Of a DNA stretch of 64,000 bases, positions 8,706 to 18,630 are shown in pieces. The notes beneath the pieces are model-generated. The model saw only the letters and a list, made by a program, of their open reading frames with translations. It ran no database searches and was not told the origin of the DNA. This stretch comes from an uncultured Paracoccus sp. (GTDB lineage Bacteria > Pseudomonadota > Alphaproteobacteria > Rhodobacterales > Rhodobacteraceae), in NCBI RefSeq assembly GCF_947487305.1, contig NZ_CANKWH010000005.1, positions 62,001-126,000 on the forward strand, read 5' to 3'. Positions within the stretch are counted from its first letter, which is position 1; every line of letters starts with the position of its first letter. Both the position numbers and the translations under genes were made by a program.

Positions 8706-9746
8706 TCAGGCCGAGCCACGCTGGATCAGTTGAAAGCCCACATCGACGACGGACGGCCCCGGCGTATGCTCGGCGAAACGGCTGAGCAATGCCCCCGCCG
8801 CCGCCTCGCCCAGAACAGCGCGGTCGACCCGGATGGTCGTCAGCGCCGGGTGGGTATGGGCGGCGAAATCCTGATCGCCAAAACCGATCACCGCGATCTG
8901 GTCCGGTACGCGAAGGCCCCGCGCCGCCGCCTCGGTCAGCAGGCCATGGGCGAACTGGTCGGAACTGCAAAAGACCACGCCAGCCATGAACCCCTGCCGG
9001 TCCAACAGATCGACCAGTGCCGCCCGGCCCTGTTCCAGCGTGGCGGTGCCGGGCTGGAAATCCACCGCCGGAACCTCTGCCCCGGTCATCCGATGAAAGG
9101 TTTGCACGAAACTGTCGCGCCGCCGGATCGCGCGGGCATCGCCGGCAGTCACGGTCGCCGCGCGCCGGTAGCCCGCCTTGACCGCGAATTCCGCCGCCGC
9201 CTGCCCCGTCGCCGCATGGGAAAAGCCGACGCAGCAATCGATGGGCGTTTCGCTGATATCCCAGATCTCGACCACCGGGATGCCCGATCCGATCAGCATC
9301 CGCCGCGTCCCCGGTGCGTGATGCACCCCGGTCAGCAGGACGCCATCGGGGCGGCGACTCAGCAGCGCCTCGACCAGCGCCTGTTCGCGCTCGGGGTCAT
9401 GGCCGGTTTCCGACAGCATGATCTGATAGCCGTTTTCCCGCATGATCTCCGAGAAGCCATGCAGCAGGCTGGAATAGACGATATTCGTGAAGGACGGCAC
9501 CAGCGCCGCGATCAGGTTGCTGCGGCGCGAGGCCAGCGCGCCCGCCAGCGCATTCGGCACATAGCCGGTCGCCCGGATCGCCTCGTGGATGCGGGCCAGC
9601 GTCTCGGGCGAGACCTTCGAGGGGTCCGACAGCGCCCGCGAGACTGTGACCTGCGACACGCCCGCCATGCGACCCACGGTCGTCATGGTGACGGCTGCGG
9701 AGGCTGGCAGGCCCGGCCGCCGTCTCGCTGCGTCGCTGTCGCCCAT
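8706..9746 (-). CDS. LacI-family repressor of the adjacent sugar-acid operon
   Basis: 346 residues from ATG 9746 with an AGGGA ribosome site; a TTG at 9761 could add five residues but would overlap an operator-like palindrome. The N-terminal helix-turn-helix is MTTVGRMAGVSQVTVSRALS (about residues 20-39), followed by the hinge helix NALAGALASRRSN. The rest is a periplasmic-binding-protein-like effector domain (AALVPSFTN, VIGFGDQDFAAHTHPALTTI). It is transcribed away from the dehydratase operon, and two palindromes lie in the shared promoter region, so autoregulation and repression of that operon are likely. The effector is probably a pathway sugar acid or lactone (inference). Confidence 0.9.
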   Translation of the reverse strand: MGDSDAARRRPGLPASAAVTMTTVGRMAGVSQVTVSRALSDPSKVSPETLARIHEAIRATGYVPNALAGALASRRSNLIAALVPSFTNIVYSSLLHGFSEIMRENGYQIMLSETGHDPEREQALVEALLSRRPDGVLLTGVHHAPGTRRMLIGSGIPVVEIWDISETPIDCCVGFSHAATGQAAAEFAVKAGYRRAATVTAGDARAIRRRDSFVQTFHRMTGAEVPAVDFQPGTATLEQGRAALVDLLDRQGFMAGVVFCSSDQFAHGLLTEAAARGLRVPDQIAVIGFGDQDFAAHTHPALTTIRVDRAVLGEAAAGALLSRFAEHTPGPSVVDVGFQLIQRGSA

Positions 9747-9760
9747 CACATCCCTGCCCA

Positions 9761-9776
9761 ATGTTTACGCATTCAT
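9761..9776. promoter_or_regulatory. Secondary LacI-type operator
   Basis: ATGTTTACGCATTCAT matches the perfect palindrome at 9871-9886 in 13 of 16 positions and lies 15 bases before the start codon of the repressor gene. The centres of the two sites are 110 bases apart, which would permit looping or separate control of the two divergent transcripts. Confidence 0.5.
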
Positions 9777-9870
9777 CATTTGAGAGGATTACTCCGCACC
9801 TTGTCAAGTGATGCCAAATTATCGACATTTTCGACCTGCACACCGCGCAAATCCGGCTTGACCCTCCGTC

Positions 9871-9886
9871 ATGTATGCGCATACAT
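9871..9886. promoter_or_regulatory. Primary LacI-type operator
   Basis: ATGTATGCGCATACAT is a perfect 16-base palindrome with the central CG typical of LacI-family operators. It lies 32 bases upstream of the dehydratase start codon, where it would block its promoter. Confidence 0.7.
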
Positions 9887-9917
9887 CAGTTCATCCAGAA
9901 TCGGGGGGAGGGGACGG

Positions 9918-11660
<1,743 letters not shown>

Positions 11661-11668
11661 GAGGCATC

Positions 11669-12565
11669 ATGGCTCACGATCTGGACAAGGCGCTGGCCGG
11701 GATCTCCGGCATTCTGGTCACCCCCTATGACGCGGCGGGCGAGATCGCGCCCGGCAAGCTGGCGCCGATCATCGACCGGGCGATTGCGGCGGGCGTGCAT
11801 ATGCCGGTCGTCAACGGCAATACCGGCGAGTTCTACGCCCTGACCACCGACGAGGCCGTCGCCATGGTGGCCGAGGTCGCGGCGCTGATCGACGGGCGGG
11901 TGCCGCTGCTGGCCGGTGTTGGCCGCGGCATTCGTGACGCGGTGCGGCTGGCACGCGCCTCTGCCGATGCCGGGGCCAGCGCGCTGATGGTGCATCAGCC
12001 GCCCGATCCCTTCGTCGCCCCGCGCGGCACGGTGGATTACGTCAGGGCGATCGCGGACGCCTCGGGCCTGCCGATCATGCTCTATCTCAGGAACGACGCC
12101 ATCGGCACCAAGGGGATCCAGGCGCTCTGCGAGATCCCGGGCGTCAAGGGCGTGAAATGGGCCACGCCCAACCCGATGAAACTGGCCGATGCCATCGCCG
12201 CCTGCGACCCGGCGATCACATGGGTCTGCGGTCTGGCCGAGGTCTGGGCACCGGCGCTTTATGCCGTGGGCGCGCGGGGCTTTACCTCCGGCCTCATCAA
12301 TGTCTGGCCGGAACGCTCGGTTGCCATCCACAGCGCGCTGGACGCGGGCGATTTCGCCGAGGCCCGTCGCCTGATCGCCGAGATGCGCGCCTTCGAGGAT
12401 ATCCGCGCCGAAGAGCTGAACGGCACCAATGTCACCGGCGTCAAGGCGGCGCTGCAGGCCCTCGGTCAGGATTGCGGCCCGACAAGACCGCCCTCGGCCT
12501 GGCCACTGAGCGATGGACAAAAGGCGCAACTTCTGGCCTTCCTGCGCGCGAACAACCTGATCTGA
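11669..12565 (+). CDS. DHDPS-family 2-keto-3-deoxy sugar-acid dehydratase
   Basis: 298 residues beginning 8 bases after the dehydratase stop. It is a TIM barrel of the DapA family, with Tyr139 (IMLYLRN) and the Schiff-base lysine at Lys163 in GVKGVKWATP. In oxidative pentose routes this family removes water from 2-keto-3-deoxy-pentonate to give 2-oxoglutarate semialdehyde, and a sister enzyme dehydrates and decarboxylates 5-keto-4-deoxyglucarate to the same product. The neighbours fit either chemistry; the IlvD-type enzyme just before it favours the pentonate route. Part of a four-gene operon. Confidence 0.85.
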   Translation: MAHDLDKALAGISGILVTPYDAAGEIAPGKLAPIIDRAIAAGVHMPVVNGNTGEFYALTTDEAVAMVAEVAALIDGRVPLLAGVGRGIRDAVRLARASADAGASALMVHQPPDPFVAPRGTVDYVRAIADASGLPIMLYLRNDAIGTKGIQALCEIPGVKGVKWATPNPMKLADAIAACDPAITWVCGLAEVWAPALYAVGARGFTSGLINVWPERSVAIHSALDAGDFAEARRLIAEMRAFEDIRAEELNGTNVTGVKAALQALGQDCGPTRPPSAWPLSDGQKAQLLAFLRANNLI

Positions 12566-12576
12566 AAGGAACGACC

Positions 12577-14097
12577 ATGACCTTCACCCCTCACGGAAAA
12601 CACCTGATCGCGGGCGAATGGGTCGGATCGGATCAGAGCTTTGCCTCCGAACCCGCGCATGGGCCGGTGCATCAGTTCTCGGTCGGCACGGTCGATCTGG
12701 TGAACCGCGCGGCCGAGGCGGCGGAAGAGGCCTTCTGGACCTATGCCTATACCACCCGCGAGGAACGCGCGGCCTTCCTTGACGCCATCGCCGACGAGAT
12801 CGAGGCCCGGGCCGAGGCGATCACCGAGATCGGCAGCCAGGAAACCGGCTTGCCCGAGGCGCGGCTTCAGGGCGAGCGTGGCCGCACCGTGGGCCAGCTG
12901 CGGCTTTTCGCATCGCACATCCGTGACGGCGCCTATCTGGATCGCCGCCATGACAAGGCCCTGCCCGACCGCCAGCCGCTGCCCCGCCCCGATATCCGGG
13001 TGATCCAGCGGCCCATCGGTCCGGTCGCCGTCTTCGGCGCCTCGAACTTCCCCTTGGCCTTTTCGACCGCCGGTGGCGACACCGCCGCCGCGCTGGCCGC
13101 CGGTTGCCCGGTGGTGGTCAAGGGTCATTCCGCCCATCCCGGCACCGGCGAGATCGTGGCCGAGGCAGTTCTGGCCGCGATCGAAAAGACCGGCATGCCC
13201 AAGGGCGTCTTCTCGCTGATCCAGGGCGGCAAGCGCGATGTCGGCACCTCGCTGGTGCAACACCCGCTGATCAAGGCCGTGGGCTTCACCGGCTCGCTTG
13301 GCGGTGGCCGGGCGCTGTTCGATCTCTGCGCGCAGCGCCCCGAGCCGATCCCCTTCTTCGGCGAATTGGGCAGCGTGAACCCGATGTTCATCCTGCCCCA
13401 TGCCGCCAAGGCGCGCGGGGCCGAGATCGGGAAGGGCTGGGCCGGTTCGCTGACCATGGGCGCGGGGCAGTTCTGCACCAATCCCGGTATTGCGGTGATC
13501 GAGACCGGCGCGGCGGGCGATGCCTTTGTATCCGCCGCCAAGGACGCCCTGGCGCAGGTCGGCCCGCAGACCATGCTGACCGAGGGCATCGCGAAAGCCT
13601 ATCGTGACGGTCAGGCGCGGTTCGAGGGTCGCAACAGCGTGACCCCGCTGCTCTCCACCGAAAGCAAGGGCCGCGAGGCGAACCCGAACCTCTATGAAAC
13701 AGACGCCGCGACCTATCTGCAGGATCACGCGCTTGGCGAAGAGGTCTTTGGCCCGCTCGGTCTGGTGATCCGGGTCAGCGGCACCGATGACATGGAAAAG
13801 CTGGCCAAAGGCTTCGAGGGCCAGCTGACCGCGACCATCCACCTGGATGCCGAGGACGCTGCCAAAGCCCGCCGCCTGCTGCCGATCCTCGAGCGCAAGG
13901 CCGGTCGCGTTCTGGCCAACGGCTTCCCGACCGGCGTCGAGGTCTCCGAGGCCATGGTCCATGGTGGCCCCTACCCCGCCTCGACCAATTTCGGCGCCAC
14001 CTCGGTCGGCACCCTGTCGATCCGCCGCTTCCTGCGGCCGGTCAGTTTCCAGAACATACCTGAGGGCGTGCTGCCCGACGACCTGCAGGACATCTAG
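12577..14097 (+). CDS. 2-oxoglutarate-semialdehyde dehydrogenase (aldehyde dehydrogenase family)
   Basis: 506 residues from ATG 12577, with AAGGA eight bases upstream. The aldehyde dehydrogenase core is complete: FGASNFPLAFS (about residue 153), catalytic base Glu263 in FGELGSVNP and nucleophile Cys300 in GAGQFCTNPG. The diverged motifs (ELGSVNP rather than ELGGKNP) are characteristic of the KGSADH group that uses NADP to oxidise 2-oxoglutarate semialdehyde to 2-oxoglutarate. It would be the last step of the pathway, delivering carbon to the citric acid cycle. Located between the DHDPS-fold dehydratase and the RraA-like gene. Confidence 0.9.
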   Translation: MTFTPHGKHLIAGEWVGSDQSFASEPAHGPVHQFSVGTVDLVNRAAEAAEEAFWTYAYTTREERAAFLDAIADEIEARAEAITEIGSQETGLPEARLQGERGRTVGQLRLFASHIRDGAYLDRRHDKALPDRQPLPRPDIRVIQRPIGPVAVFGASNFPLAFSTAGGDTAAALAAGCPVVVKGHSAHPGTGEIVAEAVLAAIEKTGMPKGVFSLIQGGKRDVGTSLVQHPLIKAVGFTGSLGGGRALFDLCAQRPEPIPFFGELGSVNPMFILPHAAKARGAEIGKGWAGSLTMGAGQFCTNPGIAVIETGAAGDAFVSAAKDALAQVGPQTMLTEGIAKAYRDGQARFEGRNSVTPLLSTESKGREANPNLYETDAATYLQDHALGEEVFGPLGLVIRVSGTDDMEKLAKGFEGQLTATIHLDAEDAAKARRLLPILERKAGRVLANGFPTGVEVSEAMVHGGPYPASTNFGATSVGTLSIRRFLRPVSFQNIPEGVLPDDLQDI

Positions 14098-14117
14098 TTC
14101 AAAGAAGGAGCGCCACC

Positions 14118-14828
14118 ATGAACCAAGCCACCCGCGACAAGCTGATGGGCGTGTCCGTCGCCACGCTGGCCAGCGTCCTTTACAAGCGCGGCCTGCGCAA
14201 TCAGGTGATCCAGGGCGTCCATCCGCTTGGCTGGAAAGGCAAGAACATGGTGGGGCCAGCCTTCACCCTGCGCTACATGCCCGCGCGCGAGGATCGCAAC
14301 CCGATGACGGTGTTCCGCAATGCCGATCATCCCCAGCGCGTCGCCATCGAGACCTGCCCGCCGGGCGCAGTTCTGGTGATGGACAGCCGCAAGCAGGCCA
14401 ATGCCGCCTCGGCCGGTGACATCCTCATCACCCGGTTGATGATGCGCGGCGCGGCGGGAGTCGTGACCGATGGCGGCTTCCGCGATGCCGCCACCATCGC
14501 CGAACTGGAGATGCCGGCCTATCACACCCGGCCCTCCAGCCCGACCAACCTGACGAATAACGAGGCCATCGCCATCAACGAGCCGATCGGCTGCGGCGAT
14601 GCGCCGGTCTTTCCGGGCGATATCATCGTGGGCGACGCCGATTGCGTCATCGTCATCCCCGCCGAGATCGCCGATGAGTGCGCCGACGAGGCTGCCGAGA
14701 TGACCGTCTACGAGGATTTCGTCATCGAGAAGGTCAAGGCCGGCACACCGATCATCGGGCTGTACCCGCAGACCAAGTCCGAATTCGCCGGGGAATTCGC
14801 GGCATGGCGCAAGTCGCAGAACCGCTAA
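14118..14828 (+). CDS. RraA-like / HMG-aldolase family protein
   Basis: 236 residues with an AAGGAG ribosome site. The RraA fold signature is clear: VLVMDSRKQANAASAGDILITRL (split over about 91-113) and GAAGVVTDGGFRDAATIAEL (about 115-134), where Arg and Asp of GFRD bind a divalent metal and carboxylate in the aldolase members. The family includes the RNase E inhibitor RraA, 4-hydroxy-4-methyl-2-oxoglutarate aldolase and oxaloacetate decarboxylases. As last gene of a keto-acid-producing operon, an aldolase or decarboxylase role on a keto-deoxy acid is more likely than RNase regulation, but the substrate is unknown. Its end overlaps the convergent LysR gene by 4 bases. Confidence 0.82.
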   Translation: MNQATRDKLMGVSVATLASVLYKRGLRNQVIQGVHPLGWKGKNMVGPAFTLRYMPAREDRNPMTVFRNADHPQRVAIETCPPGAVLVMDSRKQANAASAGDILITRLMMRGAAGVVTDGGFRDAATIAELEMPAYHTRPSSPTNLTNNEAIAINEPIGCGDAPVFPGDIIVGDADCVIVIPAEIADECADEAAEMTVYEDFVIEKVKAGTPIIGLYPQTKSEFAGEFAAWRKSQNR

Positions 14829-15757
14829 CCGGCCTCGCCGCGCGGCAGGATCTCGGGCGTCAGTTCCGCCCGGATCAGCGCAGCAATGTCGCGCACCAGC
14901 GGCTCGGGCTCCTTGGGGCGCAGCGCCAGATAGAGATCGGAATGCAGCGCGTCGGGCGGCAGGCCGATATCGCGGATCTCGGTATTGGGCATGGCGATCT
15001 GGCTGTTCGAACGCGGCACCAGCGCCACGCCAAAGCCGCCGTCGACCAGCGACATGATCGTGTGGCTCTGCGCCACGGCAAAGATCATCCGCGGCGTCAC
15101 GCCCTGCGCGTTCAGAAAGCCCTGCACCACCTCGGCCAGAAAGCCGCCGCGTTCGGTCGAATAGCCGATGAAGTCGATGCCATGCAGCGCGCTGACCGGG
15201 ATCTCGTGCTGATCCAGCAGCGGATGACCGCGCGGGGCGGCAAGGACGAAGGGTTCGCTCCACAGCTTCTCGATCGGCAGGCCGGGATTGTGGCGCGGCA
15301 GGCGGATGACGGCGAAATCCAGACTGCCCGCCTGCAGCGCATCGACGGCCTCGGCGGTCATCACCTCGCGCAGGGTCAGATCGACCTCGGGCAGCGCCTC
15401 GCGCACCCGGCGGGCGATGCGGGGTATGACCTCGAGACAGGCCGAAGGCACGAAACCCAGTTCGATATGCCCGGCTTGCCCGCGCGCCGCCTGCCGCGCC
15501 GACAGGATCGCGCTTTCGGTGCGGGTCAGGATGTCGGTCGCATCGGCCAAGAGCCTGCGACCCGCCGGGGTCAGCCGGACCGAGCGGTTGGTGCGATCAA
15601 ACAGCCGCGCGCCAAGCACGTGCTCCAGCAGCGCAATATGCCGCGACAAGGGCGGTTGCGTCATGTTCAGCCGCCGCGCGGCGCGGCGGAAGTTCAGCTC
15701 TTCGGCTACGGCCACGAAATAGCGCAGCTGGTTCAACTCGATCGTCGGTCCGCTCAT
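14825..15757 (-). CDS. LysR-family transcriptional regulator
   Basis: 310 residues from ATG 15757, chosen for the AAGGGGG ribosome site just upstream; the frame stays open to ATG 15820, which would add 21 residues and run into an inverted repeat. Winged helix-turn-helix at about 5-65 (LNQLRYFVAVAEELNFRRAA, TQPPLSRHIALLE), then the type 2 periplasmic-binding-like effector domain (GFVPSACLEVIPRI to the C-terminus). It is divergent from the EamA exporter across an AT-rich region of inverted repeats and convergent with the sugar-acid operon, so it probably controls the exporter. Confidence 0.9.
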   Translation of the reverse strand: MSGPTIELNQLRYFVAVAEELNFRRAARRLNMTQPPLSRHIALLEHVLGARLFDRTNRSVRLTPAGRRLLADATDILTRTESAILSARQAARGQAGHIELGFVPSACLEVIPRIARRVREALPEVDLTLREVMTAEAVDALQAGSLDFAVIRLPRHNPGLPIEKLWSEPFVLAAPRGHPLLDQHEIPVSALHGIDFIGYSTERGGFLAEVVQGFLNAQGVTPRMIFAVAQSHTIMSLVDGGFGVALVPRSNSQIAMPNTEIRDIGLPPDALHSDLYLALRPKEPEPLVRDIAALIRAELTPEILPRGEAG

Positions 15758-15809
15758 CCCGCCCCCTTGCGCCATGGTGCGAGAGCCGGGCTTGAGCCGC
15801 AATATGTAA

Positions 15810-15937
15810 TATTTTGTCATCTTATGATGAAGATATTAGATCATCTAAGTTTGACTGTATTTGCTAGGCATTGTGAAAGAACACTTGCGCGTCAATCGTC
15901 AAATACAGAAGTTTTCTTTTTACAAGATGACAAAATA
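15810..15937. promoter_or_regulatory. Nested inverted repeats between lysR-type and EamA genes
   Basis: A perfect 14-base inverted repeat TATTTTGTCATCTT (15810-15823) and AAGATGACAAAATA (15924-15937) encloses a second one, CTGTATTTG (15855-15863) and CAAATACAG (15900-15908), and a 13-base palindrome TTAGATCATCTAA (15836-15848). The stretch is much more AT-rich than its surroundings. It may hold two opposed regulator sites plus promoters for the divergent genes. Confidence 0.6.
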
Positions 15938-15984
15938 ACCGAAAGCTGTTAAGTCACATCTCCAAGGCGTGAATCGGGGGGATC

Positions 15985-16857
15985 ATGCAGGACCGCAATG
16001 CCATCACGGGGGTCGCGATCATGGCGCTGGTGGCGCTTGGCGGCGCCGTGGACAGCGCCATCGTGCGACTGCTGGCGGGCGAGGTTCATCCCTTCGTCAT
16101 CGGTTTCACCCGCGTCAGCTTTGGCCTTTTGGCGATGCTGCCGCTGATCCTGACCCGGCCGGGCATCCTGCGGACGCAGGCGCGCTTCAGCCATGTGCTA
16201 CGCGCGGCGCTGAAGCTTGGCTCGCTGGTCGCGGTCTTTGCCGCGCTGCAGGCCGCGCCGCTGGCCACAGTCACCGCCATCGGCTTTGCCGCCCCGATCT
16301 TCGTCACCCTTGGCGCCTGGCTGTTCCTGTCCGAGAAGCCGGGGCCGCTGCGGCTGATGGGGCTGGTTCTGGGCTTTGCCGGGATCGTGGTAATTCTGGC
16401 GCCCTCGATCGGGCTGGGTGAGGGTGAGGCGCTGATGCTGGCGCTGCTTGGCGCATTGCTGACGGCGGCGATCCAGCTGATGCTGAAGGTCATGGGCCGG
16501 ACCGAGCGCGCCGATACGCTGGTGGCCTGGAACCTGATCGTCTCGGTGCCCTTGGCCGCACTGCCGGCCTGGTATTTCTGGGCGACACCCACCGCGACCC
16601 AGTGGGGGCTATTGGCGCTGCAAGGCGTCATTGGCACGATCTCGCAACTGGGCGTCACCCGGGCGTTCCAGCTGGCCGATGCCTCGCTGGTCGCGCCGGT
16701 CGATTTCCTGCGCCTGCCCTTCGTCGCCGCCATGGCCTGGTTCGTCTTCAGCGAGCTGTCGCCGATCTCGACCTGGGCCGGCGCGGCGCTGATCTTTGCC
16801 GCCATCCTGTTGATGGCCGCCTCGGCGCGCGGGCGTCAGGCCGTGGTGCAGGGCTGA
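15985..16857 (+). CDS. EamA/RhaT-family (DMT) transporter
   Basis: 290 residues, almost wholly hydrophobic, with about ten membrane spans arranged as two EamA repeats (about 10-140 and 150-285). The repeat ends LGAWLFLSEKPGPLRLMG (about 112-129) and AAMAWFVFSELSPISTWAG (about 251-269) carry the conserved Glu of each half. The superfamily exports or imports small metabolites such as amino acids, nucleotide sugars and sugar acids. The substrate is not visible. It is divergent from the LysR regulator and stands as a single-gene transcript. Confidence 0.88.
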   Translation: MQDRNAITGVAIMALVALGGAVDSAIVRLLAGEVHPFVIGFTRVSFGLLAMLPLILTRPGILRTQARFSHVLRAALKLGSLVAVFAALQAAPLATVTAIGFAAPIFVTLGAWLFLSEKPGPLRLMGLVLGFAGIVVILAPSIGLGEGEALMLALLGALLTAAIQLMLKVMGRTERADTLVAWNLIVSVPLAALPAWYFWATPTATQWGLLALQGVIGTISQLGVTRAFQLADASLVAPVDFLRLPFVAAMAWFVFSELSPISTWAGAALIFAAILLMAASARGRQAVVQG

Positions 16858-17052
16858 TACCGATGACAGCACCAGTGATAGCGAGAACGTATCATTCTGC
16901 ATCAGAAACGAGTCGACTGACATGCGGATGACCCTAAAATCGCGGATGACCCAGGAGGAGGGCCGGTCAAGGCCTCGGGTTCAGATGCTTGTCCGGCGTC
17001 TTGCGGCGACCGCCGGAGTGATTGCAACAGCCGCTCCTATGGGAGGACTACC
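16858..17052. other. Intergenic region upstream of the Dpp-type operon
   Basis: The promoter of the transporter operon is expected here. An 11-base direct repeat GCGGATGACCC (16924-16934 and 16942-16952) has an 18-base period. A strong ribosome site GGGAGGA precedes the start at 17053. No gene is seen. Confidence 0.4.
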
Positions 17053-18552
17053 ATGAACTGTCGCGCAACCCTGCTCGGCGGGGCGACCTTGCTTGCCTTG
17101 TCGGCACCCGCCTTTGCCGCCGATACCGATGTCATCATCGCGCTGAACGAAGAACTTGAAACGGTCGAACCCTGCATGGCCTCGCAGTCGAATATCGGCC
17201 GCGTCATCCTGCAGAACATCTCCGAGACGCTGACCGAGCTGAACACCGAGGACGGCTCGCTGATGCCGCGTCTGGCGGAAAGCTGGGAGGATATGGGCAA
17301 CGGCACATGGCGCTTCCACCTGCGCCCCGGGGTCAGCTTCTCGGACGGTTCGGCCTTTGACGCCGCCGACGTCAAGCATTCGATCGAGCGCACGGTCTCG
17401 CCCGACCTGACCTGCGAGATCGGCGCCAAGTTCTTCGGCGGCATGACCCTGACCACGGCGGTTGTCGATGACGCGACGATCGACATCACCTCGGACCCGG
17501 CCCAGCCGATCCTGCCGCTGCTGTTCTCGACCCTGACCATCGTGCCCTCGGAAACGCCGATGGAGTTTACCCGTCAGCCGATCGGCACCGGCCCCTATGT
17601 GCTGAGCGAATGGAATGCCGGGCAGAACATCATCCTGGACCGCCGCGACGATTACTGGGGCGAGGCCCCGGTGGTGACGAAGGCCACTTATCTGTTCCGC
17701 ACGGATGACGCGGTGCGCGCCGCCATGGTGCCGGCGGGCGAGGCCGATATCGTGCCGCTGATCAACCAGAACGACGCCACCAACCCGGCCACCGATTTCG
17801 CCTATCCGAACTCGGAAACCACCTATCTGCGTCTCGACAGCAGCAAGGCCCCGCTGAATGACATCCGCATCCGCGAAGCGATGAACCTGGCGGTTGACCG
17901 CGAGGCGTTCCTTGGCACGCTGGTGCCCGCCGATGCCACGCTGGCCACCCACATGACGCCCCCGACAGCACTTGGCGCCGATGTCGATCTGGGCGTGCCG
18001 CCCTATGACCCCGACCGCGCCCGCGCGCTGATCGAGGAAGCCAAGGCTGCCGGTGTGCCGGTCGATACCGAGATCACCCTGATCGGTCGTCTGGGGAACT
18101 ATCCCAACGTGACCGAGGTGCTGGAAGCCCTGCAGCAGATGTTCGCCGATGTCGGGCTGAACGTGAAGCTCGAGATGGTCGAGGTGGCCGAATGGGTCGA
18201 GCATTACTCGAAACCCTTCGCGGCGGGCGACAAGCCGGCGATGGTCTCGGCCATGCATGACAACAATCGCGGCGATCCGGTCTTCTCGATGTATTTCAAA
18301 TATGCCTGCGACGGGTTGCAGTCGGGCATCTGCGACGAGGAACTGGACAAGCTGATCGCCGATGCCACCGCGGCGACGGGCGATGCCCGGGCCGAGGCCT
18401 GGCGCGCGGCCTTCCAGAAGGCGCATGACCTCTGGGCCGATATCTTCCTGTTCCACATGGTGGGCTTCAGCCGCGTCTCGGAACGGCTGGACTTCAAGCC
18501 GACCATCGCCACGAACTCGGAACTGCAGCTGTCGCAGATCAAGTTCAAGTAA
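17053..18552 (+). CDS. Periplasmic binding protein of a Dpp/Opp-type ABC importer
   Basis: 499 residues with a signal peptide (charged MNCR, a hydrophobic core, cleavage near APAFAAD at about 23). It belongs to the cluster C binding proteins (SBP_bac_5): LAESWEDMGNGTWRFHLRPG (about 75-94) and FSDGSAFDAADVKHSIER are the family hallmarks. These capture peptides, nickel, opines, oligosaccharides or sugar acids. The linked dehydrogenases and acid-sugar kinase suggest a sugar-acid conjugate rather than a peptide (inference). A strong hairpin follows its stop. Confidence 0.9.
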   Translation: MNCRATLLGGATLLALSAPAFAADTDVIIALNEELETVEPCMASQSNIGRVILQNISETLTELNTEDGSLMPRLAESWEDMGNGTWRFHLRPGVSFSDGSAFDAADVKHSIERTVSPDLTCEIGAKFFGGMTLTTAVVDDATIDITSDPAQPILPLLFSTLTIVPSETPMEFTRQPIGTGPYVLSEWNAGQNIILDRRDDYWGEAPVVTKATYLFRTDDAVRAAMVPAGEADIVPLINQNDATNPATDFAYPNSETTYLRLDSSKAPLNDIRIREAMNLAVDREAFLGTLVPADATLATHMTPPTALGADVDLGVPPYDPDRARALIEEAKAAGVPVDTEITLIGRLGNYPNVTEVLEALQQMFADVGLNVKLEMVEVAEWVEHYSKPFAAGDKPAMVSAMHDNNRGDPVFSMYFKYACDGLQSGICDEELDKLIADATAATGDARAEAWRAAFQKAHDLWADIFLFHMVGFSRVSERLDFKPTIATNSELQLSQIKFK

Positions 18553-18559
18553 CCCCCTC

Positions 18560-18592
18560 GGGCGGCGGGGCGATCCCGCGCCGCCGCCCTTT
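18560..18592 (+). terminator. GC-rich hairpin between binding-protein and permease genes
   Basis: The stem GGGCGGCGG/CCGCCGCCC is nine perfect pairs, then a mismatch and three more pairs around a GATC-type loop (18560-18589), followed by TTT. It sits 8 bases after the binding-protein stop. It probably acts as a partial terminator or mRNA-stabilising end, raising binding protein over membrane components. Confidence 0.6.
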
Positions 18593-18630
18593 CCTCTCCG
18601 GCCCATCAGCCCTGAAAGAGAGATCTGACG

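Noticed and set aside
8667..9917. Upstream extension of the dehydratase open frame, giving a 997-residue protein
   Set aside because: The first 417 codons are antisense to a clear LacI gene. The IlvD homology, a ribosome site and the operator position all put the start at 9918.
16924..16952. 11-base direct repeat GCGGATGACCC as an iteron or attachment site
   Set aside because: Only two copies, no recombinase or replication gene nearby, and composed of common local codons.
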